Of a DNA stretch of 64,000 bases, positions 25,014 to 32,927 are shown in pieces; the first letter of the stretch is position 1, and every line of letters begins with the position of its first letter. Below the pieces are notes generated by a model, which ran no database searches, was not told the DNA's origin, and saw nothing but the letters and a program-made list of their open reading frames with translations. Source of the DNA: Cyclobacteriaceae bacterium (GTDB lineage Bacteria; Bacteroidota; Bacteroidia; Cytophagales; Cyclobacteriaceae). Location of the stretch: assembly GCA_019638275.1 (NCBI GenBank), contig JAHBUC010000001.1:124001-188000 (forward strand), read 5' to 3'. A program made the position numbers and the translations under genes.

Positions 25014-26339
25014 TCAGCTCCTCATCGCACCGCCACCAATGCCGCGTATGATGGTAAAACCCGATAAGCCTCCATCCGGTTCCACAAAGAAATCAACGGT
25101 AACCCTTCCTTCAATTTTTTGGGCTTTTGCTACTTCCGGGTAGGCTATATTTTTTTCAAGGTATTGTTTGAAAGCACGGTTTCCGTTTTCAGGATGTGCC
25201 AACTCTACCGTTGGTGTGTACGAGTCATCACTTCGCTGCGTGCCATAGCCCGTAACCACCACTTCGCTGAGTTGTGTAACATCTTGCGCCAGGCTCACAT
25301 CAATTTCGCTTCTGGTACCAACATCAACCTCTGTAGTTTGCAGGCCAATAAACGCGTATATCAATACTGGATTTGTGACATCAGCCGATAATTGGTAGCT
25401 GCCATCAACACCTGTAGTCGTTCCTATTGAAGTTCCTTTCACAAGAACATTTACACCGGGCAATGGGCTTCCATCATCAGCTGAGGTAACTTTTCCACGA
25501 ATAACTTTCGGGCCCGTAACCGGAGCGGCCATGGCACGACCGGCCGCTTGTTTTTTAGCCACATCGTTTGTTTCGCGTTGTATAGTTTCTGCGAGCTTGG
25601 CTTTCTCCTCCTTTTCAACCGCTATTTTTTCACGAATGACTTCATCAGCTTTTACATCGAGTGTTGGAGTTATTTCTATTGGTTTGGTTTCTGCAATAAG
25701 TGGCTCTGTTACCGCTGGCTGTTCGGTTGGCTTTACCACAGTGTGTTCTTCTTCCCGGTCATCTTTTGCTTCGGATTTTTTGTTTTGTGTTGATGACGCT
25801 GCTCCAGCGTGATCAGTTTTTTCCGGTTTGGCATTAACAATGGTTTCTGCAACAACCTGTTCGCCTGCATCATCTTTATACAGACTTGTATCCGGCAACG
25901 CTGTGGACGGTGGTGAAGGAGCCGAATCTTCCATTGCCAGCACTTCCTGGTTTTCGTCAGGTTGTGTAACCTGCCAAATCAGGTATACCGAAACCAATAC
26001 AAGTATCAGTCCGGCTGCAATACGCATGGTCCAACTGAAAGCCGAGACACGCGTTTGTGTAATTTCTTTAACTTTTGCTCTTTTCAGGGATGGGGCCGCA
26101 GCGACAACTTTTTTTGAAGCCGATGCAGCTTCAACTTCATGCTCAATTTCAACTTCAAGAATCTGCTTGTTAAGTGCTTCTACATCTTTACTGAATTCTG
26201 CTGCCGATAGTTGTTCAGCGCCCTCCACCGCTTCTGCCAGAAACGGATCGGCCAATACCTTTTTTTCAAAGGCATGCCGTTCTTGCGGTGTCATGGCACC
26301 ACTCAGGTATCGTTTAATATCGTGGGTGTAATCAGTCAT
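25014..26339 (-). CDS. Anti-sigma-like protein with carboxypeptidase-regulatory and truncated TonB domains
   Basis: The 441-residue protein reads as a fusion. An N-terminal anti-sigma-like segment (MTDYTHDIKRYLSGAMTPQE, then RHAFEKKVLADPFLAEAV) is followed by a membrane helix near 103-125 and a long Glu/Lys/Pro-rich linker. A CarboxypepD_reg-like domain (GKVTSADDGSPLPGVNVLVK to SEVVVTGYGTQ) comes next, then the start of a TonB C-terminal domain that stops at GIGGGAMRS. The frame is broken there and the rest lies at 24901-25013. It overlaps the ECF sigma gene by 8 bp, so the two are translationally coupled and the N-terminus probably holds that sigma factor. Without the TonB end it may no longer connect to its outer-membrane partner. 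Confidence 0.8.
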   Translation of the reverse strand: MTDYTHDIKRYLSGAMTPQERHAFEKKVLADPFLAEAVEGAEQLSAAEFSKDVEALNKQILEVEIEHEVEAASASKKVVAAAPSLKRAKVKEITQTRVSAFSWTMRIAAGLILVLVSVYLIWQVTQPDENQEVLAMEDSAPSPPSTALPDTSLYKDDAGEQVVAETIVNAKPEKTDHAGAASSTQNKKSEAKDDREEEHTVVKPTEQPAVTEPLIAETKPIEITPTLDVKADEVIREKIAVEKEEKAKLAETIQRETNDVAKKQAAGRAMAAPVTGPKVIRGKVTSADDGSPLPGVNVLVKGTSIGTTTGVDGSYQLSADVTNPVLIYAFIGLQTTEVDVGTRSEIDVSLAQDVTQLSEVVVTGYGTQRSDDSYTPTVELAHPENGNRAFKQYLEKNIAYPEVAKAQKIEGRVTVDFFVEPDGGLSGFTIIRGIGGGAMRS

Positions 26340-26895
26340 TCCCCTCCATGCAGATTTTTAAATTCCGCTTTCCGTTTTGTATGTAGCTTTTCACCTTTTT
26401 CAGATCATACCCCGTTTCATCGCCAATTTCCTGGTAGCATTTCTGCTTCAGGTAGAACAACCGAACGCACAGTTGTTGTTCTTCCACAAGCTTTTCGATG
26501 CAATTTTCCAATTTAACAAGATTTCCCTCCAATTCAGTTGCATCCTCCTGATGCATCAGGCCATCCGATTCCATAAGAAAAGACGGTAATTCTTCCGTTT
26601 GCTTGTTTTTATTGGCCCGCAGGTACATCAGGCAATAGTTGCGTGAGGTTACGTACAACCAGCTTTTGAAGTGCGTCACGTCATGCTCGTGCAGGGTATC
26701 GATCAGTTTTTCAAAAATCCCCATCACGGCATCCTGGGCTTCATCGCGGTCTTTCAGGTATTTCAGGCAAACCCCATATACCAACGAGGTGTAGCGCGTG
26801 TACAAGTAGCCCAGCACCTCCATGTCGCTGGTTTCCTTGTACCGCTGCATCAACTCCTGATCGGTGACTTCCGCTATGGGCTTGCTAAAAAGCAT
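26332..26895 (-). CDS. ECF RNA polymerase sigma factor
   Basis: The 187-residue sigma-70 family protein has region 2 (YTRYTSLVYGVCLKYLKDRD followed by EAQDAVMGIFEKL) and region 4 (QLCVRLFYLKQKCYQEIGDE). Region 3 is absent, as in ECF factors. It is the first gene of a minus-strand pair with the anti-sigma-like gene, overlapping it by 8 bp. The layout suggests a sigma/anti-sigma pair that reports an envelope signal. It is divergent from the vWA protein gene, a likely target. Confidence 0.9.
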   Translation of the reverse strand: MLFSKPIAEVTDQELMQRYKETSDMEVLGYLYTRYTSLVYGVCLKYLKDRDEAQDAVMGIFEKLIDTLHEHDVTHFKSWLYVTSRNYCLMYLRANKNKQTEELPSFLMESDGLMHQEDATELEGNLVKLENCIEKLVEEQQLCVRLFYLKQKCYQEIGDETGYDLKKVKSYIQNGKRNLKICMEGND

Positions 26896-26981
26896 TTTTT
26901 AAGATAGAAAATAATTCTGATTGGTTTATGGAATTGGATTCCCGTTCGCATCTCATGCCTGTAAACCAAACAAATACAAGT

Positions 26982-28817
26982 ATGAAAACGCAATTTATGC
27001 TGATGAGTGCATTTCTTTTTGCAAGCCTGGGTTTTCAGGTTCAGGAAAGAATGATTACCGGAACCGTTACTTCCGCTGACGATGGAAGCCCACTACCCGG
27101 AGTTAATGTTATGCTAAAGGGAACAGCAACCGGAACAGTAACGGATGCTAAAGGAACGTATTCCATTAAGGTTCCTGCCAGTGGGGGAATATTAGTTTTC
27201 TCATTTATTGGGTTGCAAACGCAGGAAATAAAGGTGGGCTCTCGCAGTATAATTGATGTTGCGCTTTCACAGGATGCATCCCAACTCAATGAAGTGGTGG
27301 TTATGGGATATGCCGGTCGGGTGTATAAGCGATCAAAGGTAGCAGCCGAGTATGCGGCACCAACCGTTGCCTATGATTATCAAAAACCCGATTGGAATAC
27401 CGAAGAGTATGACGGCATCAATGAAAATATTTTTCATGATGCGCTGCGCAATCCACTGTCAACGTTTTCGATTGATGTGGATGCGGCTTCCTACAGCAAC
27501 ATGCGCAGGTTCCTGAACAACGGTCAGCGGCCGCCCAAAGATGCGGTGCGTATTGAGGAGTTGGTCAACTACTTTGATTACGACTATGCGCAACCCAAAG
27601 GTGAACATCCATTCAACATCATCACTGAAATTTCTTCGGCTCCGTGGAATTCAAAACATAAACTTGTGCATATCGGGTTGCAAGGTAAGCGCATTGAAAC
27701 GGAGAACCTTCCACCATCCAATCTCGTATTCCTGATTGATGTTTCCGGCTCTATGGACGAACCTAATAAACTTCCTTTGTTGAAATCATCGTTCAAAATG
27801 CTGGTGAATGAATTGCGCCCGCAAGATCACGTGGCCATTGTGGTGTATGCCGGTGCAGCGGGATTGGTGTTGGAGCCCACTTCAGGTGCTGATAAGAAAA
27901 AAATAATTGATGCACTCGACAGGCTGGAAGCCGGTGGATCAACCGCTGGCGGTGCCGGTATTAAACTGGCGTATGCTGTGGCGCATAAGCATTTTAAAAA
28001 GGAAGGAAACAACCGGGTGATTCTGGCCACCGATGGTGATTTCAATATTGGTGAGTCAAGCAATGCCGCCATGGAGCAATTAATCGAAAAGGAAAAACAA
28101 GGAGGCGTGTTTCTGACCTTACTTGGTTTCGGCATGGGCAACTATAAAGACTCCAAGATGAAAACCTTGTCGATGAAAGGAAACGGTAACTATGCCTATA
28201 TTGATAACATTACTGAGGCCAAAAAGGTGTTGGTGAATGAATTTGGAGGAACGCTGTTTACCATTGCCAAGGATGTAAAGCTTCAGGTGGAGTTTAATCC
28301 TGCAAAAGTGAAAGCCTATCGCCTGATTGGTTACGAAAATCGTTTGTTGAAAAATGAAGATTTCAATAACGATAAGAAAGATGCCGGTGATCTGGGTTCA
28401 GGTCATACCGTAACTGCCTTGTATGAAATTATTCCGGTAGGTGTAGAAAGTGAATTCTTTACGATCGATCCGTTAAAATATCAAACTACGAAAATTGATC
28501 CTTCAGCGACCAAATTGAAAGAATTGATGACGGTGAAGTTCCGGTATAAGCATCCGGAATCGGAAACCAGCAAACTCATTGTTCACCCGATGATGGATAA
28601 CCAGGTGACGCTTAACCAGACTTCGGATAACTTCCGGTGGTCGGCTTCTGTAGCTGCATTTGGTATGCTGTTGCGCGAATCAGAGTATGTGAAAGCTTAT
28701 ACCTATGATGAGGTGGTAGCGCTGGCTGAAAGTGCTCGTGGCATGGATAAAGAAGGTTATCGCATTGAGTTTATCAACATGGTGAAGTCATTTGGCGGTG
28801 TAGTGGCCAAGCGATAA
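26982..28817 (+). CDS. von Willebrand A protein (YfbK type) with carboxypeptidase-like domain
   Basis: A signal peptide (MKTQFMLMSAFLFASLGFQV) is followed by a CarboxypepD_reg-like domain close in sequence to that of the gene at 25014 (SADDGSPLPGVNVMLKGT). Next come a YfbK-type N-terminal region (LSTFSIDVDAASYSNMRRFL) and a vWA domain with the MIDAS motif DVSGS in FLIDVSGSMDEP. A C-terminal DUF3520-like part follows. I start at 26982 because the signal peptide begins there; the frame extends 18 codons upstream. It is about 612 residues and probably periplasmic or surface-exposed, binding a partner through a metal ion. It is divergent from the sigma factor gene. Confidence 0.9.
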   Translation: MKTQFMLMSAFLFASLGFQVQERMITGTVTSADDGSPLPGVNVMLKGTATGTVTDAKGTYSIKVPASGGILVFSFIGLQTQEIKVGSRSIIDVALSQDASQLNEVVVMGYAGRVYKRSKVAAEYAAPTVAYDYQKPDWNTEEYDGINENIFHDALRNPLSTFSIDVDAASYSNMRRFLNNGQRPPKDAVRIEELVNYFDYDYAQPKGEHPFNIITEISSAPWNSKHKLVHIGLQGKRIETENLPPSNLVFLIDVSGSMDEPNKLPLLKSSFKMLVNELRPQDHVAIVVYAGAAGLVLEPTSGADKKKIIDALDRLEAGGSTAGGAGIKLAYAVAHKHFKKEGNNRVILATDGDFNIGESSNAAMEQLIEKEKQGGVFLTLLGFGMGNYKDSKMKTLSMKGNGNYAYIDNITEAKKVLVNEFGGTLFTIAKDVKLQVEFNPAKVKAYRLIGYENRLLKNEDFNNDKKDAGDLGSGHTVTALYEIIPVGVESEFFTIDPLKYQTTKIDPSATKLKELMTVKFRYKHPESETSKLIVHPMMDNQVTLNQTSDNFRWSASVAAFGMLLRESEYVKAYTYDEVVALAESARGMDKEGYRIEFINMVKSFGGVVAKR

Positions 28818-28833
28818 ACTGTCCTTAATTTGA

Positions 28834-28872
28834 GTCGTGCTACTGCCCGGGCGGTGGCACGACTTTGTTTTT
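28834..28872 (+). terminator. Intrinsic terminator after vWA gene
   Basis: GTCGTGC at 28834-28840 pairs with GCACGAC at 28857-28863, with an inner GCCCGGGC segment. TTTGTTTTT follows. It is a strong GC-rich stem 17 bp after the stop. Confidence 0.8.
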
Positions 28873-28899
28873 AGGCCACAGGTCAAAAAGGATGCAACG

Positions 28900-28932
28900 T
28901 TTGTACTCACGGTAAAACATTGATTATCTTTC
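28900..28932 (+). promoter_or_regulatory. Candidate promoter of the glycosyltransferase gene
   Basis: TTTG at 28900-28903 and TATCTTTC at 28925-28932 are separated by 21 bp, close to the Bacteroidota -33/-7 pattern. If correct, transcription begins after the TTG at 28920, which favours the later start at 28947. Confidence 0.4.
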
Positions 28933-28946
28933 AGGTAAAAAATACC

Positions 28947-30092
28947 TTGACGCACACTCCAAAGCCTCGTGTTTTATTTTACCGCACTTACTTTTTCAAA
29001 AAGAGTGAAACGTTTATTTACCGTCAGGCGATAAATCCATTTATACAACCATTCTTGTTAGCCGATCGGTTTATACATTCTGCTGAAATGCCAACCGATA
29101 TATTCACCAAATTCAAATTCAGCCTACCCATTACCTATTGGCTTTTTACAAAATGGTTTGGCAAGCAATCTAATTATGGAGGCAAATCTATTTCCAAAAT
29201 GAAGCGCAAGCTACAAGGTGAAGCGTTTGACTTATTGCATGCACAGTTTGGAGATAATGCACTTCGTATTTTGCCTTTAGCAAAACAGCTAAACCTTCCC
29301 ATGGTAGTTTCTTTTCATGGCTTTGATGCTTCCAGAAAACTGGCTAACCGGTCATACAGAGAAGGACTGAAAGATGTTTTTGATTATGCTTCGGCAATTA
29401 TTGTATGCAACACAGGTATGGCTGATGTTTTACCACTAAGTGAAGCGCACAGAAGGAAAGTGCGTTGGGTGCCTTACGGGATCGATATTGAACAATTTAC
29501 ACTGGATACATCGGTTGCTCAGCCAAATTCCTTTAACATTTTGCACGTTGGCCGATTGATTGAAAAAAAAGGTGTGCCCGATTTAATTCGCGCATTTGCT
29601 AAGTCAACAAATGAGGTTGATAAAATGACGTTGCATATCGTAGGTAACGGTAAAGAAGAAAGGGAATGTCGTGCATTGGTGAAAGAATTCAATCTTGAAT
29701 CGAACGTTGTTTTTCACGGTTGGAAATCCCCCAAAGAAGTAAAGGAGCTGATGCAACAATGCGAAGTGTTTGTACTTAACAGTCGTGTGGCTAGCAATGG
29801 AGAAACCGAGGGGTTGCCTGTTGGTTTACTCGAAGCGATGGCCATGAGTAGAGCTGTTGTTTCTACCCGCCATGCGGGCATACCGTTAGCTATAGAAAAT
29901 GAAGTTAGTGGAATTTTGGTTGATGAGCGCGATACCGATTCACTTTCGCAGCAATTGATTCGGCTGTATCATAATAAAGAATTGCGCCTGGCCATGGGCA
30001 AAGCAGCCAGGGCTAAGGTGGAAAATCAATTCACTATGAAAAAGATGCATGAAAGCCTGCGCGATATTTATGCTGAAATGGCCAATAAATAA
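28947..30092 (+). CDS. Glycosyltransferase, GT4 type
   Basis: This is a GT-B fold sugar transferase. The N-terminal half holds DLLHAQFGDNALRILPLAKQ and SFHGFDASRK. The C-terminal half has GRLIEKKGVPDLIRAF and the E-x7-E type nucleotide-sugar site in EGLPVGLLEAMAMSRAVVS. It probably builds a surface polysaccharide or glycolipid at the inner membrane face. The start is unsure: the frame is open from a TTG at 28920 and I use the TTG at 28947, downstream of a candidate promoter (382 residues against 391). It stands alone. Confidence 0.88.
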   Translation: MTHTPKPRVLFYRTYFFKKSETFIYRQAINPFIQPFLLADRFIHSAEMPTDIFTKFKFSLPITYWLFTKWFGKQSNYGGKSISKMKRKLQGEAFDLLHAQFGDNALRILPLAKQLNLPMVVSFHGFDASRKLANRSYREGLKDVFDYASAIIVCNTGMADVLPLSEAHRRKVRWVPYGIDIEQFTLDTSVAQPNSFNILHVGRLIEKKGVPDLIRAFAKSTNEVDKMTLHIVGNGKEERECRALVKEFNLESNVVFHGWKSPKEVKELMQQCEVFVLNSRVASNGETEGLPVGLLEAMAMSRAVVSTRHAGIPLAIENEVSGILVDERDTDSLSQQLIRLYHNKELRLAMGKAARAKVENQFTMKKMHESLRDIYAEMANK

Positions 30093-30140
30093 ATTTTTTG
30101 GGGCTTAAAAGTTCAGTTTCTTAAATTACTTTTGTCTTTA

Positions 30141-30740
30141 ATGACTGACGAAGAAATACAAGACGTTCCGCGTCAACAGTACACAGAAAAGGAGAAGGCC
30201 GAAATCTTCGATTCGGAGTTTATGCCCCACATTAACTCGATGCACAACTTTGCCTATCGCCTTACTTTTGATGAAGACGATGCCAATGATCTGGTACAGG
30301 ATACCTATCTGAAGGCATTTCGTTTTATAGATTCTTTCCAGAAGGGAACTAATGCCAAAGCATGGCTGTTCCGGATTTTAAAAAACAGTTTTATTAACGA
30401 TTACCGGAAGAAAAGCAAGGAGCCGGCAAAAGTCGATTATCAGGATGTAGAGACCTATTATAATTCGGATGATGTAGACAGGCAAATCACTCCGGATTTA
30501 CGGGTGGAGTCTTTGCAGGATATGATCGGTGATGAAATTTCCAACGCCTTGAATGCATTGGATGTTGATTTCAGAACGGTAATAATACTGGCGGACCTGG
30601 AAGAATTTAAGTATGATGAAATGGCCAAAATACTTGATATACCCATCGGCACGGTGCGAAGCCGACTTCATCGGGCGCGCAACCTGCTAAAGGAAAAATT
30701 AAGTGAGTATGCCAATAAAATGGGATATAAAAACACGTAA
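30141..30740 (+). CDS. ECF RNA polymerase sigma factor (SigW/RpoE-like)
   Basis: About 199 residues with sigma region 2 (RLTFDEDDANDLVQDTYLKA followed by FRFIDSF, then AWLFRILKNSFINDYRKKS) and region 4 (YDEMAKILDIPIGTVRSRLH followed by RARNLLKEKL). The start is the ATG at 30141; an upstream in-frame TTG at 30132 is less likely. A TACTTTTG -7-type box lies just upstream at 30127-30134. The anti-sigma gene follows 3 bp after the stop, then gmk overlaps it by one base, so this is the head of a packed operon. Confidence 0.92.
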   Translation: MTDEEIQDVPRQQYTEKEKAEIFDSEFMPHINSMHNFAYRLTFDEDDANDLVQDTYLKAFRFIDSFQKGTNAKAWLFRILKNSFINDYRKKSKEPAKVDYQDVETYYNSDDVDRQITPDLRVESLQDMIGDEISNALNALDVDFRTVIILADLEEFKYDEMAKILDIPIGTVRSRLHRARNLLKEKLSEYANKMGYKNT

Positions 30741-30743
30741 CCT

Positions 30744-31007
30744 ATGCCCGACTCTACAGATTCCTCAACACCCGGCAAGAAGCTAACCTGCATGGAAATG
30801 CTTCAACTGATGTTGGATGGCGATGCTACTGCCGAACAACAACAGCAATTTAAAGCGCATTTGGATGAGTGCATGCCTTGTTACAAAACCTACAACCTGG
30901 ATGTTGCGCTCAAAACATTAATCCGCACCAAGTGCAATGGAAACGGAGCCACACAGGAACTGATTGAAAAAATCAGAAATCAGATCAGCCAAAATCTACC
31001 GCATTAA
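30744..31007 (+). CDS. Zinc-finger anti-sigma factor
   Basis: This small protein of 87 residues has the zf-HC2-type motif H-x3-C-x2-C in [12 protein letters not shown], preceded by [16 protein letters not shown]. This layout is typical of ZAS-type anti-sigma factors that sequester an ECF sigma. It lies 3 bp after the sigma gene and its stop overlaps the gmk start by one base (TAATG). There is no membrane helix, so it is probably a soluble anti-sigma that senses a cytoplasmic, possibly redox, signal. Confidence 0.85.
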   Translation: MPDSTDSSTPGKKLTCMEMLQLMLDGDATAEQQQQFKAHLDECMPCYKTYNLDVALKTLIRTKCNGNGATQELIEKIRNQISQNLPH

Positions 31008-31579
31008 TGTCCGGAAAAGCAATCATTTTCAGCGCCCCATCCGGCTCCGGAAAAACAACTATTGTAAGACATCTGCTGGCCACCAACTCCGATCTGGGCT
31101 TTTCCATTTCTGCATCTACTCGCGATAAGCGTGGCCGCAAAGAAGAACACGGAAAGGATTATTACTTTCTTACCCCCGAGGAATTCAAAAGAAAAATCGA
31201 CAACGATGAATTTATTGAATGGGAAGAAGTGTACGAGGGTAATTACTATGGTACGTTAAAAACAGAAATTCAACGTATTTGGGATGAAGGTAAAAACGTC
31301 ATCTTTGATGTGGATGTAAAAGGTGGCCTGGCGTTAAAGAAATATTTTGGAGATAAAGCGCTTTCCATTTTTGTGAAAGTTCCTTCTATGGAAATTTTGG
31401 AACAACGTCTTCGTGGCAGAGGTACAGAATCACATGCCAGCCTGTCGCAGCGCTTATTTAAAGCAAAGTTTGAAATGACCTTTGCTGATAAGTTTGATGT
31501 GGTGCTGGTGAATGAAGACCTCGACAGGTCATTGGTAGAAGCGCAACGGATGTACGATGGCCTAAAAGATAAAAAGTGA
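31007..31579 (+). CDS. gmk: Guanylate kinase
   Basis: Converts GMP and ATP to GDP and ADP. The 190-residue protein has the Walker A segment [15 protein letters not shown], the GMP-binding [19 protein letters not shown], and the YEGNYYGT loop. Length and motifs are normal. It overlaps the anti-sigma stop by one base, so it is probably translated from the sigma-factor operon. Confidence 0.96.
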   Translation: MSGKAIIFSAPSGSGKTTIVRHLLATNSDLGFSISASTRDKRGRKEEHGKDYYFLTPEEFKRKIDNDEFIEWEEVYEGNYYGTLKTEIQRIWDEGKNVIFDVDVKGGLALKKYFGDKALSIFVKVPSMEILEQRLRGRGTESHASLSQRLFKAKFEMTFADKFDVVLVNEDLDRSLVEAQRMYDGLKDKK

Positions 31580-31631
31580 TTCATTGAACTACTAGCTTAG
31601 TTTAGTAACTTTACTTGCAATCTGTTTTTTT

Positions 31632-31889
31632 ATGACAACAAAACTGACACTTAGTGTAAATGCTAAATTGGCAGCTAAAGCCAGACGGTACGCTAAAAAG
31701 CGAGGCACAAGTGTTTCCAAACTTTTCGAAGAACACATCTCTTCAATTCAGGAAAGTACGCAAGACAAAGAAAGAAGGGTGATGTTGGAAAACCTCCGAA
31801 AACTCAAAGGTATTGCGAAGGCTGCTTCAAAAGCCGCCAGTTATAAAGACATCATAGCCGATTCTCTTATTGAAAAGCATTTGAAGTAA
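31632..31889 (+). CDS. Antitoxin, DUF6364-type ribbon-helix-helix
   Basis: This 85-residue basic protein starts MTTKLTLSVNAKLAAKARRY. The strand followed by helix, with KKRGTSVSKLFEEHI, fits a ribbon-helix-helix DNA-binding antitoxin of the DUF6364 kind. It is followed at once by a PIN-domain gene that overlaps its stop by one base, the classic toxin-antitoxin arrangement with the antitoxin first. Confidence 0.85.
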   Translation: MTTKLTLSVNAKLAAKARRYAKKRGTSVSKLFEEHISSIQESTQDKERRVMLENLRKLKGIAKAASKAASYKDIIADSLIEKHLK

Positions 31890-32299
31890 TGCAAAAGGTC
31901 TTTTTGGATACCAATGTGCTGTTGGATTTTGTCTTGGACCGAAAGCCATTCTCCGATTATGCGGAAAAAATTATTGCCTCTGGATTAACACACAAGAAGT
32001 ATCTGTTTGTTTCAGCATTATCTCTTGCTAATGTGGCATACATCGTGCGGAAAGCACGTAAAAATCCGGTTGCTGTGATTCAGGAACTGATGATCTGGAC
32101 TGACGTGGTAGATCTCACCAAACATGAATTCCAACTCGCATTAAAATCTGGGTTTAAAGATTTTGAAGATGCACTTCAGTTTTATTGTGCTCAGCATATT
32201 AAAGCCGATGTAATAGTTACACGTAATACGCGTGATTACTCTATTTCATCTATTCTCGTTCAGACGCCCGTTCAATTCCTAAAATCACTGGAAAGTTGA
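31889..32299 (+). CDS. PIN-domain toxin, VapC-like ribonuclease
   Basis: The 136-residue PIN domain has MQKVFLDTNVLLDFVLDRKP with the first catalytic Asp, DFEDALQFYCAQHIKADVIV with the second acidic cluster, and TRNTRDY at the end. PIN toxins cut RNA with Mg2+ and are held by the partner antitoxin. It overlaps the antitoxin by one base and its stop overlaps the nadD start by 4 bp. The pair is inserted between the housekeeping genes gmk and nadD in one packed run. The target RNA is unknown. Confidence 0.88.
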   Translation: MQKVFLDTNVLLDFVLDRKPFSDYAEKIIASGLTHKKYLFVSALSLANVAYIVRKARKNPVAVIQELMIWTDVVDLTKHEFQLALKSGFKDFEDALQFYCAQHIKADVIVTRNTRDYSISSILVQTPVQFLKSLES

Positions 32300-32868
32300 A
32301 AATCGGTTTATTCTTCGGCTCCTTCAACCCCATTCACACCGGGCATATGATCATTGCCAACATCATGGCCGAAACCACTGATTTACAAAAGGTATGGTTT
32401 GTAGTTACTCCGCAAAATCCGCTAAAGCCCAGCAAGGGATTACTGCACGATTTCGACCGGTACGATATGGTACGCGCTGCCGTTTATGAAAACTATAAAC
32501 TTGAAGTTTCGGATGTAGAGTTTCACCTGCCCAAACCAAACTACACCATCCATACCCTGGTGCATCTTACGGAGAAACATCCCGATAAGGAGTTTAAGGT
32601 AATTATCGGTGAAGACAACCTGGCCAGCTTTACCAAGTGGAAGAATTACGAGCGAATCCTGGAGGATTATGGCTTATATGTTTACCCCCGCCCAAACGTA
32701 ACAAATGTTGAACTCAGGCGTCACCCCAATGTTAGGCTGGTGGAAGCTCCGATGATGGATATTTCGGCAACATTTATAAGAAACTGCATCAGAAAAAACC
32801 AATCGGTGCGTTATCTTGTTCCCGATGCGGTTGAGGCGATCATCCGGGCAAAAAAGTTTTACCAATGA
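32296..32868 (+). CDS. nadD: Nicotinate-nucleotide adenylyltransferase
   Basis: Makes deamido-NAD+ from nicotinate mononucleotide and ATP in NAD synthesis. The 190-residue nucleotidyltransferase has GLFFGSFNPIHTGHMIIAN with the HxGH-type signature (HTGH) and ISATFIRNCIRKNQSVRYLV with the ISxTxIR motif. It starts at TTG 32296, overlapping the PIN toxin stop by 4 bp (TTGA), which suggests translational coupling to the toxin gene. Family assignment is firm. Confidence 0.94.
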   Translation: MKIGLFFGSFNPIHTGHMIIANIMAETTDLQKVWFVVTPQNPLKPSKGLLHDFDRYDMVRAAVYENYKLEVSDVEFHLPKPNYTIHTLVHLTEKHPDKEFKVIIGEDNLASFTKWKNYERILEDYGLYVYPRPNVTNVELRRHPNVRLVEAPMMDISATFIRNCIRKNQSVRYLVPDAVEAIIRAKKFYQ

Positions 32869-32927
32869 AAGCAACGTTGTAATTTTTATTTGCATCTCGG
32901 TACGTATAGTATAGAGATTCTAATATC

